A stretch of 64,000 nucleotides of DNA, taken from assembly GCF_000226115.1 (NCBI RefSeq), contig NC_016458.1, positions 2,108,001 to 2,172,000 on the forward strand, given 5' to 3'. This DNA comes from Thermothielavioides terrestris NRRL 8126. Lineage: Eukaryota > Ascomycota > Sordariomycetes > Sordariales > Chaetomiaceae. Made by a program: the position numbers and the translations under genes. Positions within the stretch are counted from its first letter, which is position 1. Each line of letters opens with the position of its first letter. This document shows positions 1-11,446 of this stretch, in pieces. The notes under the pieces are model-generated. The model searched no databases. It was not told where the DNA came from and worked only from the letters and a program-made list of their open reading frames with translations.

Positions 1-102
1 CGTTCTCGCGTCAGCCCAAGAAGACGGCGCCATGAAAGATGCATGTGAGGAGTAGCAGCGATAGGGACGTGTGACGCTAACACAAACCGAACCGACTTGC
101 AG

Positions 103-314
103 GTGACGCGGCGATTACCCTGCTGAAAGCTGGCGCGGACACCGATAAGAGGGACGTGGATGGGTTTCTGGCGTTGGACCTGGCTCCCGGGAAGGATGTG
201 CGTGTTTGAGTTGATGCTGCTTAACTTTCACCACGTGGGTTGTGAGCTGACAACAAAATGCAGGTTCGGAGGTACATCGAGAGGAAGGCCGAGGAGGAGG
301 GCATCGAGCTGTAA
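103..314 (+). CDS. Gankyrin/NAS6-like ankyrin-repeat proteasome chaperone, 3' part
   Basis: Partial gene cut by the left window edge. Two terminal exons are visible, 103-197 and 264-314, separated by a 66-nt intron (GTGCGT...GCAG). The reading is a last ankyrin-type helix pair (GDAAITLLKAGADTDKRD), then DVDGFLALDLAPGKD, then a charged tail ending AEEEGIEL. This fits the C-terminus of PSMD10/gankyrin (yeast Nas6), an assembly chaperone that binds the Rpt3 ATPase of the 26S proteasome. The sequence before 103 reads as an intron: it has a GCTAAC branch site near 77, an AG at 101-102, and no frame matching the family. Its donor must lie outside the window. The family call rests on about 48 residues, so it is likely rather than certain. 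Confidence 0.72.
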
Positions 315-534
315 ATGGCTCCCCACGTTCGGTGGTGGTCAATCGTGGGTTTCTGGTCATTGATGGGAGGTCGCTGAGCCAGGATAGAGAGGCATAGCAC
401 AATCAACCCCGGCTTGATTGATGACATCTCATGCACACAATATTGCTGCCGCGCAGATATCGTTACCTGGAAAGGTAAAATTGTCCTTTTTTGTCTGTCA
501 AGAATACCGGTCTTTCACTCGCCCTCTTCGGTCC

Positions 535-3282
535 TCACTTGATCGTCCTCTCCACCAAATCCCTGTACATGGCCTTCACGTCTTCCACATCCTGTCTGAG
601 CTCATCGACAAGCTCGCTCTTCTCCCCCAACAGCTCCAGCGTAGTCTCGTACCGCTGCCTCACCTCGGCCACCTCGGCCTCGAGCGCCTCCGCCTTCTTC
701 ACCGCCGCCTTGCCGTTCTCCACCTCCCGCATGAGCGCCACGATCTCGGCCCGCGCGTCGTCCCGCTGCCGCGATATCCTGGCCAGCTCCTCCCGCGCCG
801 CCACCTTTTCGCTCTCGAGCCGGCGCACCGCCGCGCTCATGCGCTCGATCAGCTGCACCGACGGGCCGGCGGCGACGGTCGACACCGAGACCATGTCCTG
901 CAGGACGTTCTGCGGCGGCGACGACGACGTCTCGGCACCGCCCTCGAAGGCGTCCTCGCCGCGCTGGACTTCCCTGTCCAGTGGATTGCCGCCGGGAAGG
1001 GACGGCGCTTCGGAGGTAGGGCTGAAGACGGAGAGCGGGCTGAAGATGTTGCTTGCTGGTGGTTGGGAAGGCAGGCTTGGTCGGGCCGGGGGCTGCGCAG
1101 ACGGGCGTCGGGAGAAGGGCATGCGCGATTCGAGGCCGACAACGCCGGCGTCGCTGTTGCTGGAGGGGGCTGAGATCTTGCGGGCTTTGCTGGTGAGAGT
1201 CGAGATGCCGAGGAAGTCGGTGCTGAAGGTTCGTTGGGGGTTCGTCAGCTGTGGCGAGGCCGGCCGGCTTTCGGGCTTGAGGAACGAGCCGCCGGGGAGG
1301 CCTTCCAGCCAGGACCGGGGACGCTCCGGCGGCTCTCGGAGCTGGCGTTCCTCTCTCTCGGCTTCCCATGACTGCTTTTGCTTCTCAAACTCGGCCTTGG
1401 CTTTGGCTAGTGCTGCTTCCGCTTCTTCGGCCCGTTTCGTGAGCGAGTCAAGCTTGTTCTGGTAGGATTTCACGTTTTCCTGGATAGTGGGTATCTTGGT
1501 CTTGGCTTCCTCCAGTTCCTCTTCCTGCCGCTTTGCACGGACGGCCTTCGAGGGTTAGCATATCGTCCAGGCTGGTGACGGACGAAAGGCATAGCAATAC
1601 TCACCGCTTCCCTCGCTTTCCTTCGCATCTCCGATTCCCGCTGCAACGCCTCGTCCCGCTCCTTCTCCAGCCCAGTAATGCGTGCCAGCAGCGTCGTCTC
1701 AATACCCTGCCAGTTTTCGCTCGCGATCGAGTATTGCGTCTGCAGCGTCTCTATCTGCCGCAGCAGCTTGGCCTGCGAATCACCTGCGGCGCCCGACGTC
1801 GCCTCCTCGGCCCGCACCCGCATCGCTTCCAGCTTGCCCTCCATCACCTGCACCTCGGCCTTGAGCTCGAGTTCCAGCGCCCGGGCCCGCTCGGTTGCCC
1901 GTTCAGCCTTCTCCCGTAGCTCCGTGGCTTGCGCCTTCGCGCGGTCGGCGATCAGATTCTTTTCAACTTTGAGGGCAGCCACCTCTTCCTCCAAATCCTC
2001 GATTCGCCGCTTATCTTGCTCCCGCGCTTGCTCGTTCACCTTGGCGGCCATGGCGTCCGCCTGCTCCGTGGCCACTTGCAGCTGGTTTCGGAGCTCGGCG
2101 ATGGTGCTGTCTTTGGACCGGACTTCTGATCGTACGGCGCCTAGCTCCTTCTGCGTCTGGTCTAGCCGTTTCTGCATGCCGTCGTGTATCTTCTCCAGCT
2201 CGTCGGCCCGCCGGGCGCGGCTGCGCAGGCTTTCGATCTCCCTGGCGGACTTGTCCTTGGCTATTCTGAGGACGCCCAATTCCTTCTCGTTCTCAGCGAT
2301 GGTAGCGCGCAGCTTCTTCACAAGCGCGCGGTGCTTGTGGTCTGTGCTCGCCAGGCTTTTGCCCTCCTCCACCAGCTGCGCAATCTGCTGGTCTTTTTCA
2401 GCCAGCTTCTTCTCGATGCTTCCCGCAGGGGCAGCCAACGCGGCCTTCCTTGCCGACTCGGTCGCCTCCCGTGCAAGAAACTGGAGCTTGGCTTCGAGGG
2501 CGTCTATTCGTTCCACGTATCCGTGGATCTCCTCCTGGTGCTGCAGCTGGGTGTGGTCGAGGGTACTGCCGCCGTCCTTTTCCGGCTCGCGGTCGCCAAC
2601 GTCATTCGGTGTGGGGGTCGTTTTCACTTCTTCGGCTTCCGTGAGGGGTTCCGGGGCTACCATGGCTGGTATGCGCTCGGGGGGCGAGGTGACAGCAGGT
2701 ACAATGTCTGCTGAGACTCGTGCGCCGTTGGACTCCTCTGTTGGCTCCTGGTCCTCCTTCGCCCCATTGACCGGAAGCCTCTCCTCAAGTGCCTGTGGTG
2801 CGCTGTCGTCATGCGACGTCCTTGCAAGGTCTTGAGAAGCACGCGGAGAAGGTGTTCCCTTTGCGAGCTCCTTCACTGTCGGCCCCGGGCGGTCTACACT
2901 GTCAGTCGAGTTGCGGCCGGACGTATCGAGGCTCTGACGCGGACTCCCATGGGCGGATCCGGACGGGCGCGTTGCCGCTTTGGCAGCCATGGCTTTCGCC
3001 AGCCGCTCTTGAAGTCGGTCATTGGTGCGAGTGGTCGAGGAGGTCCTGGAAGGGCCGACTACCAACTCGGCGCGTCAGAAATAGCGTGTCTCTAAGCAAT
3101 GCGCCGCCCCTATGGGACATACCAGAACTTTGTTTGGCCGGCGACGCTGGGGCAGCTTGTTTGGATTCCCTCTGCGGTCCAGCATCGCCGTCCTCCTTGT
3201 CAGCGAGAATGTTGTCGAGGCGGGCCTCGACTCCGGCCACGGCCTGCTGGAGAAAGGATCCCCATCGACTTGGGGCCGCCAT
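535..3282 (-). CDS. TMF1/SGM1-like Golgi coiled-coil protein (golgin)
   Basis: Three exons on the minus strand, 3282-3123, 3058-1605 and 1545-535, give 874 residues. The start MAAPSRWGSFL followed by QAVAGVEARLDNILA is the N-terminal signature of fungal TMF-type golgins, and it is the only suitable ATG. Residues about 50-250 are Ser/Pro/acidic and probably disordered. From there to the end the protein is almost continuous coiled coil. The last 100 residues (YETTLELLGEKSELVDEL then DVKAMYRDLVE) match the TMF TATA-binding/Rab6-binding C-terminal domain. Such proteins tether vesicles at the Golgi through Rab6/Ypt6. The first intron uses the upstream TAG acceptor (exon from 3058); the nearer CCAG would break the frame. 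The second intron is 59 nt. The name TATA-element factor is historical; a Golgi role is inferred from the family. Confidence 0.85.
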
Positions 3283-4700
3283 TGCTGGGGAGCGAAGCGA
3301 GATGTGTTGCGAAAGTGCGTCAGTTGTTACTCGTCCATCTGGGCCATCCAGAAAGTGCAACCTGGCGTTGCGCGGCCGACAGGGATCTTCGGTTCAACCT
3401 TGAGGTAGCTGCTCCTCCCGGCGTTGTAATCGTGTTGTTACTGCGTACACCAATGGAAATCTGCGCCTGTCATGGGTTCTGCATTGCGTCGGATGTCGAA
3501 TGGCGAACTGGTTGAGCCTTTGATTCTCTCGATCTGGGAGAGAGAACGAGAATCGCACCGAGACCAAGGTTGCTCTTGGCGTTGCCAATTCCGTGCTGAC
3601 ATGGAAGCCTCGCACGGCTTCGTAACCCGGCGTCAGGCAACCGCTGTCAGCGCCGTCAGTGGATGCACCCTGTTTTGGGTTGATTGGTGGTGGGGCTCGT
3701 TTCGGAACGGTGGTGTGGGTAGGTGGTCAGAAACCGTCAGATTGGCAACCTGGAATGCACAGGCCTCTCCAATGCATTTTGTGGGGCATTTCGGGCTGCC
3801 ACCTTTGTCGAACTCATCATTGTTCGTGGTGTCCATCCTGGAGTATTCCGGAAATGTCGTAATCATCGACCTATCAGTCCAAACTACTCCTGTATGTACT
3901 GTTGTAGGAGCTTGCTGCAACGGGGTTACGGTGCCTGAGACGAATCCACGGGCCCTTGCTTTCACCGATATCCCGTACTGTGTACGGAAGTACGGAGTAG
4001 GTAACAATACGGTAAATGCGTGCTCTTGATGCTTGGCATTTGGTGGGCCGGAGTTAAGACAACACACCTCGGCATCGTCAGGGTCGATTGTCGCGTTTAG
4101 GTGGTGATTTGAGCGCTTGTTGAGCTCGAAAACCTGGAGGTAAAATCACCATACTCTGTACATTCCGGAACTCTGAGCCAGCCAGCACAGTCGTTGCTCT
4201 TTTCACTGAAGTATCTGTACAGGACGCCCCTGTGTCTTGGTTGTGTAGGTATGAATAAGCCTCGGTTGACGCCGTGCTGAGTACAGTTGGTTTTCCCAAT
4301 TCCTTCCGGCCCATCCGGCTCTGAGCCGGGGCCCGTTACAGGACACCACACTCGCTCTACAACAGAAAAAAATTCGTACATTCTCATCTCGAATATATCC
4401 CCGCATCTTGCCAGCTGAGCGTGAACTGGCCGCTATCCGCAGATATTGCCGGCTCTAGCTCAATTGGATATCTCTTTGGAAACATTGTTCGGTAGAAGGG
4501 AGATTGCGGGAGATCGCGGACGCGGACGCGGACACAGACGCAAGCAGTGCCACGCACGCTGACGTAGTCCTGGCCGCACAGGAACCGAGTTTGGGCCTGT
4601 CCCGATCAGCCGCCCCTCCGCCTCGCTCTCGAACCCCTCCAAGTCAGCTTGGCTGTGCGCGGCGCGGCAGTTCCCCGTAGGCCGGGATCCAAAGGCCAGC
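3283..4700. other. Intergenic, divergent promoter region of golgin and ceramidase genes
   Basis: About 1.4 kb between two divergently transcribed genes. No open frame here resembles a protein. It contains a perfect inverted repeat CCGTAC-TGT-GTACGG at 3973-3987, followed by another TACGGAGTA at 3991-3999. This family of short CCGTAC motifs recurs in other intergenic stretches of the window. Confidence 0.6.
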
Positions 4701-6030
4701 ATGGCATTCGTTTCGGCGCTCCAAATACCCTACCGGGAGTCCCGCGATGGATTCTGGGGGGAACAGACCTCGACGCTGAATTGGTGCGAGGAGGTACGCG
4801 TCTTAAGCTGACCTATCTCTCGCACGCGTCAAGATGGGATCCTTGCTCATGGTTCATGCAGGACTACAACATCACGTTTTACTGCGCCGAAGTGGTCAAC
4901 ACGCTCACGAACCTGGTGTTTATGTATCTCGGACTCAAGGGTCTGCGCAATGTCCTGGCCTACTCTCACTCGCGGGTATTTATCCTTGTGTATCTGGGCT
5001 ACCTCGTCGTGGGCCTGGGCTCCATGGCCTTCCACACCACGTTGAAATGTTCGTCTCGGAGAATTTGCCCGCACACGGTTATGTCCCCTTGTCTTACGCT
5101 CCTGTCACAGATGAAATGCAACTTGCCGACGAGCTGCCCATGATCTACACGGTTTGCATCATGGCGTTTGCCACATTTTCCTACAGGAAGTCCGTGGCAG
5201 TGCAGGTTCTCGTCGCGGCGACAATGGCCGGGGTGGCCGTCTTCATCACGGTCGGTGGCCCGGGCAGCATACCTCAGCCCTCTTGCGTCCTCTGCGGCAT
5301 ACCGACTGATAGCGTCATCACCAGGTCTACTACCTCTACGCCAAGGACCCCGTCTTTCATCAGGTGGCCTACGGTCTCCTGACCGTGGGACTCATCTTCC
5401 GTGGCTTCTTCGTCATGGAACGGGACTTGAGGCCGCAGTTGAGCCAGAGGAATCCCGCCGAATGCGACCGACTCATGCGGGAGATGTACAAACTAGCAGT
5501 CACTGGTCTGTATCACCCCGTCGACAGCCGAGGTCTCTTGTGAAAGGTGCCAACTGACGCTGGTGCCTACGGCAAGGGATCCTCACCTTCTTGGCCGGCT
5601 TTGTCATATGGAACATAGATAACATCTTTTGCCACCATTTAACGACGACCAAGAAGGCAATTTTGCTGCCGTGGGCGGTGCTGCTGGAGGGTCATGGCTG
5701 GTGGCATGTCTTGACGGGTTTAGGTAAGCTCTCCTTTTCTGTTCCTTCCGCCACCCTCCGCTCCGAAATGATGATAACGATACGATGATGATGATGCTAA
5801 CGTCGGACGCAGGCGGTACGTGGCATGCTCCGACATGACACAGGAACACAGTTACTGACCGTGTTGACGTAGCATATCACCTGATCCTCTGGAGGGTCTG
5901 GCTGAACCGCTGCCTGGACGGCAGCGAGAAGGACTTCATGTTGGACTGGACGCCTTTGCGGACCATTCCACAGGTGGTGCCCAGGCCCGGCGCCGCTGTG
6001 GACGGGGCATTGCAGAAGAAGACCCAGTAG
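4701..6030 (+). CDS. Alkaline ceramidase (YPC1/YDC1 family)
   Basis: Integral membrane ceramidase that hydrolyses (phyto/dihydro)ceramide to sphingoid base and fatty acid, normally in the ER. Exons: 4701-4793, 4862-5048, 5111-5250, 5325-5505, 5577-5723, 5813-5815 and 5873-6030. The protein starts MAFVSALQIPYRESRDGFWG, where GxWG plus TSTLNWCEEDY is the family's N-terminal signature. Conserved catalytic/metal features are visible: FHTTLKYEMQLADELPM in the third transmembrane region and the late GHGWWH motif (HxxxH). Several hydrophobic segments follow. The 3-nt exon GCG (5813-5815) restores TGLGAYHL, which the family expects; skipping it would give TGLAYHL. Both introns flanking it have good signals (GTAAGC...GCTAAC...GCAG and GTACGT...GTAG). 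The family call is strong; the micro-exon is an inference needing cDNA. Confidence 0.88.
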
Positions 6031-6668
6031 CCCGGTTAGCACTCTCACATGTGGAACCGCAAACGCAACCGACAAGACTGGGCCCGGCAGGCGGTCAGGC
6101 CCGGAGCCCTAGGCCATGATACCAGGTGTGGCGGCGAGGTGTCATCTTCTCCAGGGCGCTTCATTTCCTATAGAGCATGATTTAGATAGTAGAAGTAGTC
6201 CCGGTAGGTGCTAGCCTCAAGTGCTTGCCGTGGCAGTTAGCCCGCTGAGAGTGCTTGGGCCGGGGACTGACGAGGTATGGCCTTACAGTCGTCATGTTCA
6301 AGCTTACCTGGGCTCAACGACTAGATTTGGAATTCCATCATAATAAAGAAGTCCAATGTAATTTTGTTATTGTCATGCCTGTCTCCGTAAGCCCAGATCC
6401 CCCCGAGGTATCGCGCGGTGTTGAACCTTCTGCTGGCCATGTGCGCATTGTCGCTCTCGACACTGTGCTTGGTTGACACACCCCACTAAAGTTCCCCGTA
6501 ACGGACGAATCAACCGAACGGCAGCAACAAGCTACAGAACATCGTGATATCCGCATCACACACATCACGAGTGACGTTCTCCTGTTTGCGCCTTCTTTTC
6601 CACAATACACGAAAGCTGTGGGGTCCCAGCCTTGACTCAGTTCATCCCCAAACGGGTATTTTGAAAAA
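6031..6668 (+). other. Intergenic between ceramidase and prefoldin genes
   Basis: About 640 bp holding the 3' flank of the ceramidase gene and the 5' flank of the prefoldin gene. I see no ORF or RNA gene that can be supported. Confidence 0.5.
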
Positions 6669-7233
6669 ATGTCAATATCCAACGAGGCGCTACAGAAGGC
6701 AAGTGAAGCTCATTGCGGTGGTTTTGCCTGCACCACATGTCAGGCCGCAGTTGCCGAGCATTGTTGTGCTGTGTTCCTGGACGGCCATGATGGATACTGA
6801 CACATCGAACCGACCGGCAGCTCCTGAGGGAAGTCGAATCCCAGGCCATAGCCGCGCAGCAGCAGATCAGCCTGGTCCGCACGCAAGTGGCGAGCAAGCA
6901 GCGCGAAATGCGGCTTGCCCAGCTCACTCGCGGCGAGATCTCGTCGCTGCCGCCCGACACGGCCGTGTATGAAGGCGTCGGGAAGATGTAAGTTTCGGCC
7001 CCCCAAGGGGGTTTCCCCTCACTTGACGGCGGGCGGGTTGTTAAATCGCCATGTTTTCTAGGTTTGTCGCCGTCCCTGTCTCATCACTGCAGGAGAAGTT
7101 GGGTGCGCAAATCAAAGACATGGAAACGGAGGTGGACGCATTGGGGAAGAGACTGCACTACCTGGAGACGACGGCGAAGAACAGCCAAGAGCACATCGAG
7201 AAGATGCTCAAGGGGGGTGGTGGGCAGTCATGA
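6669..7233 (+). CDS. PFD1: Prefoldin subunit 1 (beta-type)
   Basis: Small co-chaperone subunit of the hexameric prefoldin complex, which hands unfolded actin and tubulin to the chaperonin CCT in the cytosol. Exons 6669-6698, 6821-6987 and 7062-7233 encode 122 residues, the usual size. The protein starts MSISNEALQK, runs into LLREVESQAIAAQQQISLV, and has the two coiled-coil helices joined by beta hairpins (LTRGEISSLPPDTAVYEGVGKMFV). The first intron has a GC donor (GCAAGT at 6699) and a GGCAG acceptor. The only nearby GT donor (GTGAAG) would destroy the frame, so a GC-AG intron is the best model. The second intron is GTAAGT...CTAG and joins AT|G at the Met of GKMFV. Confidence in the family is high. 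Confidence 0.88.
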
Positions 7234-9023
7234 TCGGGATGCGCAAGTCACACAGCACCGTCCGTGGAAGGTACGAACAGTTCCCAGGCGTGCCGGAGAC
7301 GGCGAACCGGTGCTTCATCTTTGCGAGCCGCTTGAGTGAAGCGAAACGAATTCGACATCGGGAGAGCTGAGTTCTCCCTTGGCTTGTTCGCCGTCATTCG
7401 TCCAGCGTATTCCGTACTCGGTACATGACGGCCTGAAATTTACACCTGTGTGCCCAGGACGTCTCCGGTTAAGGCTGTCTTTAATAAGTGGGCCCGAGCA
7501 CGCTGCGAGGGGTCCAATTCTTTGGATGGTTGCCTGGACGGTGGGGCAGGCGGCCTGCGGTTTGGGACGGCGTCTCGCCAAGCTTGGTTTCAGAGAGGCG
7601 CGCATGTTCTTTTTCGGCTTTTCAGGTGGAGAGATGCTCTCTCTCTCAGCCACTGAATTCCAGGTCCAGCGCGATTTGAGCGCAGCTTCCTGGCTCGCTA
7701 GCGGCCACGGTCGGAATAGAGATACCCAAAAGCCGTCGGTGACACAACGGTTGCCCGGCGCATACCAGGACATGTACGACACCTTCCTCCTCCGTCCATG
7801 CCACAGGGAGTTGGCCGCCGTGAGAGCGGAGCGGTTGCTGCCCGACCGTCTGAGGATCCCCGCAGCTTAGCTCGGAGCGCCGCAAGAAGTCGATCCTTGC
7901 GATGCTGCGCCAAGCCAAGACGTGCAGCAGCCCAGCCCCTCATCTAGCCCTACGCACCATTTCTCGCGCGGACTCTCCGACGAAACAGAAGATGAACCGG
8001 CGGAAGGCGTGACGCCGCAGCCTTGCGCTTTTGGCGGTGGACAGATGCGAAATAGGAAACGGCTACACAACATGTGTGCTCCTCGGGATCTGCTCTTTGC
8101 TACGCAGCACAAATGAGTTACTTCCCTACCACAAGGCCGAGCTCTCCGATCGCGACGAATTGGCATGTCTATCGGCTCCCTCCTGGTGGGGGAGCGGGAA
8201 GCGGACAGCTCCTGCGTAGGACTCGTGAACCATGGCAGATGGAGCTCGCCACACGCGACCTTGCCTGGTGATGACGGTCAAGCGGCTGTCCTCTCTCTCT
8301 CTCAGCCACTGAACCACCAGCTGCCAAGCCGGCCGGCCCTGGTGCTCTGCCGCTGATGCGCATTCCATCGTCCAGTGCACCCGCCTTGCCCAGGGTCTGC
8401 TGGCTGGGCCAACCAAGGCAGCGAGCGGCCACCGTGGGAGAAAAGGCGCCCTCACACCCTCTTCAAGGCAACGATACCTGCTCTCGCGTGGGTTTCGAGT
8501 GGCACCCGACCGCCAGGCTGTCATCATGCCTGGGTACCGAGTACCCGTCAGCCCGGCGGACATTGGCTGTTGTCTCAGGTCCCGCACTGTCCCGGCCCCC
8601 TCCAAGCGCATCCTCCCCCCCCTCCTCATTTGCTGCGTGTCCGCAGCTAGCGAATCCAGCCGCGACTCCCCAGACCCAGAGTTACCATGGCGCCCGAGTC
8701 CGTCCGTTCTGACCGCCGCGCTGCCGAATTCATGGTGGGTCACACCCCCGCTCTGTTGGCGGCGGCTTATCAGCCCTTCTGACCCCCCCTCCTGTGCGGC
8801 GTAGAACTTCTCGCTCCAGCCCTCGGTTTTGCCGTAAGAGTACACTGCTTGCGTGAACACATTCGCAGCGAACATCGGTGAGCATCGGTCGCCAGCGCCG
8901 CATTTCCCCGGCCCCAGTGTTCGGTTCTACAGCGTAGTACTTCGTGCTATCCCTCACAAAAGAGTCAGCTCAGTTCAGCGGGAAGAGGAGAACGTCGCCA
9001 GCCTCTGATCCGCGCTCTTCAAC
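7234..9023. other. Intergenic, 1.8 kb, no supported gene
   Basis: Open frames here (for example minus strand 8126-8875) have no recognisable domain and overlap simple sequence. A 21-nt element, a CT run plus CAGCCACTGAA, occurs identically at 7637-7657 and 8293-8313. A CCGTAC-TCG-GTAC inverted repeat lies at 7412-7424. The right part is probably promoter and leader of the gene at 9024. Confidence 0.5.
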
Positions 9024-10796
9024 ATGTCTGACTACAGCGACGACTCGACGGAGATCGAACAGATCAGGATACATGAGCGCAGGCGTGATCGGTCCCCGCT
9101 CCCCCGGGGCCCGCCTTCGCCGCATCGCGGCCCTCCTCCGCATTATATTCAGACTGTGGTGAGGGACGTGCGGGATCCCCGCGGTCCCACTGGCTACTAC
9201 CACCCGCCCGGCCCCTACCGCCGGCCTGACGAGCGGACAACTACCATTGTCGCCCGCTCCCGGTCGAGAGAGCGCCGGTCCCCTCCGGTCCGCGGGGGCC
9301 CGCCACCGCCGCCTCCTCCTCCTGCTGCCCAGGTGGTCATCAACCAACCGATGGTCGACCGGCGCCCCATAAGGCGCGACTCGGATTCCTCGTCGGACGA
9401 CTCATCCTATGCCTCCTCGTCTCGCCACCACCGTGCCCGCCACAGACGCAGGTCGCGGAGCCGTGCCCGCAGTCGGTCCTCGAGCTCGCACAGCTACCTC
9501 GATGACGCCAGGGAGAGGTGGAGGCTCCAGCAGCTCGAGGAGCAGCTCGCCGCGGTCCGTCTGGAGAACCAGAAGCGGGAGGAGCGGCTCGCTCTGGAGA
9601 GGTTCAACAAGGAACACGCCGAGCTCGAGCACGCCAGGATGGAGCTCGAGATCCGCCAGCGCAGGGAGGAAGAAGAGCTCCGCAACGACAGGTTCAGGGA
9701 CGAGTACGAGCTTGCGCACCTCAAGCGCGAAATCGCCCGCATCAAGCGCCAGGAGGAGGAGCTGAAGGCCGAGCACGCGCGCCAGGAGCAGGCCAGGCTG
9801 GCCAGGGACAGCGAGGAACTGGCGCGCATGAAGCGCCGGGAGGAAGAGCGCCGGCGCGAGAAGCAGGCCGAGGAAGAGGCTGAGTACCAAAGGAACAAGG
9901 CCGAGCTGGAGCGCCGGATCAAGGCCGAGGAAGAGGCGCGCCGGGACAAGGCGCTCGAGGAGGAGTCCAAGGCCAAGGCGGCCCTCGCCGAGCTCGAGAG
10001 GATCCACGCGGAGAGGAAGCGGAAGGAAGAGGAAGAGCGCATCCTGCGCGAGGTCGAGCTCAAGAGGCTCGAGGCCGAGAAGAAGGCCGAGGAGGAGCGC
10101 AAGCGCAAGGAGAAGGAGGCCGAGGAAATCATCGCGGCCTACAAGGCCAAGGAGGCCGAGCGCATCGAGAAGGAGAAGGCCGCGGCCGAGGCGGCCGAGA
10201 AGGAGTTCCAGCGCCGCCTGCAGGAGCAGCTGATCAACTCGGGGCTCGACGAGAAGGCCATCGAGGCCATCATGAAGAAGGAGAAGATCAAGAAGGACAA
10301 GAAGGAAGAGGAGGAGAACCAAGTGGCCCGTCCGACCTACACGCGCATGTCCCTCCGCCACCTCGACATCGAGACGCTCAAGTACTACAAGATCGACTGG
10401 GAGCCCGATCTGGTATGGCTTTTTCTCTTCCAACCCCGCCGAACCCTTCTCAACCCCCCTCCCCCACGTCACGCCCACTTGCTGTCTTCCCTCCCCAGTG
10501 CAGTTATTCAGTGAAAGAGATTTTCCCATGCTAACTAACCGCTCCCCACCGTGCAGCATGATTCCACCTACGTGCTGATCAAGCGCTGGGTGCCCGAGTG
10601 GGAGCAGAACATGCTCTGGGAGCACACGCGCAAGCTGCGGCTCGAGCGGCGCGGCGAGGAGAAGATCATGCTCGAGGTCAAGAACGACCGCCGCCACCAC
10701 CGGCACCGCTCCGGCGACTTCGAGTTCGTCCGCCCCAAGCGCCACCGCAGCAGGTCGCCCGGCCTGCTGATGTACCTTGCCGGCGGCCGCCCGTGA
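9024..10796 (+). CDS. Arg/Ser-rich coiled-coil protein, conserved fungal unknown
   Basis: Two exons, 9024-10412 and 10557-10796, encode 542 residues. Residues 1-155 are rich in Pro, Arg and Ser, with many RS/SR dipeptides (RSRSRERRSPP, HRARHRRRSRSRARSRSS). About residues 160-430 form a very long, highly charged single helix or coiled coil of Glu/Lys/Arg/Ala repeats. A short folded-looking segment follows (TYTRMSLRHLDIETLKYYKI, then YVLIKRWVPEWEQNMLWEHT). The end is basic and SR-rich (RPKRHRSRSPGLL). The intron (GTATGG...CTAACTAAC...GTGCAG) falls exactly where the conserved C-terminal segment must be joined. Similarity to trichohyalin or caldesmon is only low-complexity charge pattern. I recognise no characterised homologue; the SR regions hint at RNA or nuclear association. 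Confidence 0.8.
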
Positions 10797-11446
10797 GTGA
10801 TCGCTTCGCGGGGTGTCACCGTGTTGCCCACGCTTCCCTGCGATGGATGCTACGCCTTTTTTTCGTGTGTCCCGGGCCGCATATGAGTCTCTTCGCTTGG
10901 TGGACGCTTTGTCGTCCTCTGCCGTGTGGTAAAGAGGCGGGCGGGGCTTGCAAGGCTGGGTGAAGAGAAAGGGAGTACGAGGTTGCTGAATGGGAAGAAA
11001 AAAGGGGAAGGGGTCATGAGCATGACGGGAACGAGAAGCATGAGCCATGATTTGATTTGTGCACGTTTTTTTCCCCCTGTTTCTGCGCGAGTTGAGATTT
11101 TCTTTTGCCCGTTTCTATCCGTTTTGGTTTTGGATCTTTTATTCCCAGCTCCGTTTCTCTTCCAGGTAGCCGAGGCCTCGAACAGTTGGGTCGTTTCCGA
11201 GTCCGGCTGTTGTCGGTCCTTCTGTCCTCGTCGTCCCGCGAGCTGGGTTATCCGGCCCCGCGAATGTCGCAACTCTCTCTGCCTTGGGTTGGGTTGGGTA
11301 ACGCTTTTGGGTTGGGTTTTTGGACAGGGTAGTGTGAACGGACCGTGTACGCCTAAACAGAAAAACCAATAAAAAAACAAACCGCCGTCTACGAAGAACT
11401 CCGTTTGATGCAAACCCGACCGATTTTCACCCCAAATCAATCATGG
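10797..11446. other. 3' flanks of two convergent genes
   Basis: About 650 bp between the convergent coiled-coil and carrier genes, including GT-rich runs (GGGTTGGGTTGGGTAACG near 11287) and AATAAAAAAAC near 11368. No gene is supported. Confidence 0.5.

Noticed and set aside
4448..4520. tRNA-like string GGCTCTAGCTCAATTGGATA followed by GTTCGGTAG
   Set aside because: It resembles a D-arm and T-loop by eye, but GCTC has no GAGC partner and no acceptor stem can be paired at the right distance.
8126..8875. 249-residue minus-strand frame in the 7.2-9.0 kb gap
   Set aside because: No domain, irregular composition, and overlap with other equally open frames; likely chance in GC-rich DNA.
9402..11048. 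548-residue open frame antisense to the SR coiled-coil gene
   Set aside because: It is the complement of highly repetitive GAG/CGC codons and reads as Leu/Arg-rich low complexity. The plus strand has the conserved start, intron and ending.
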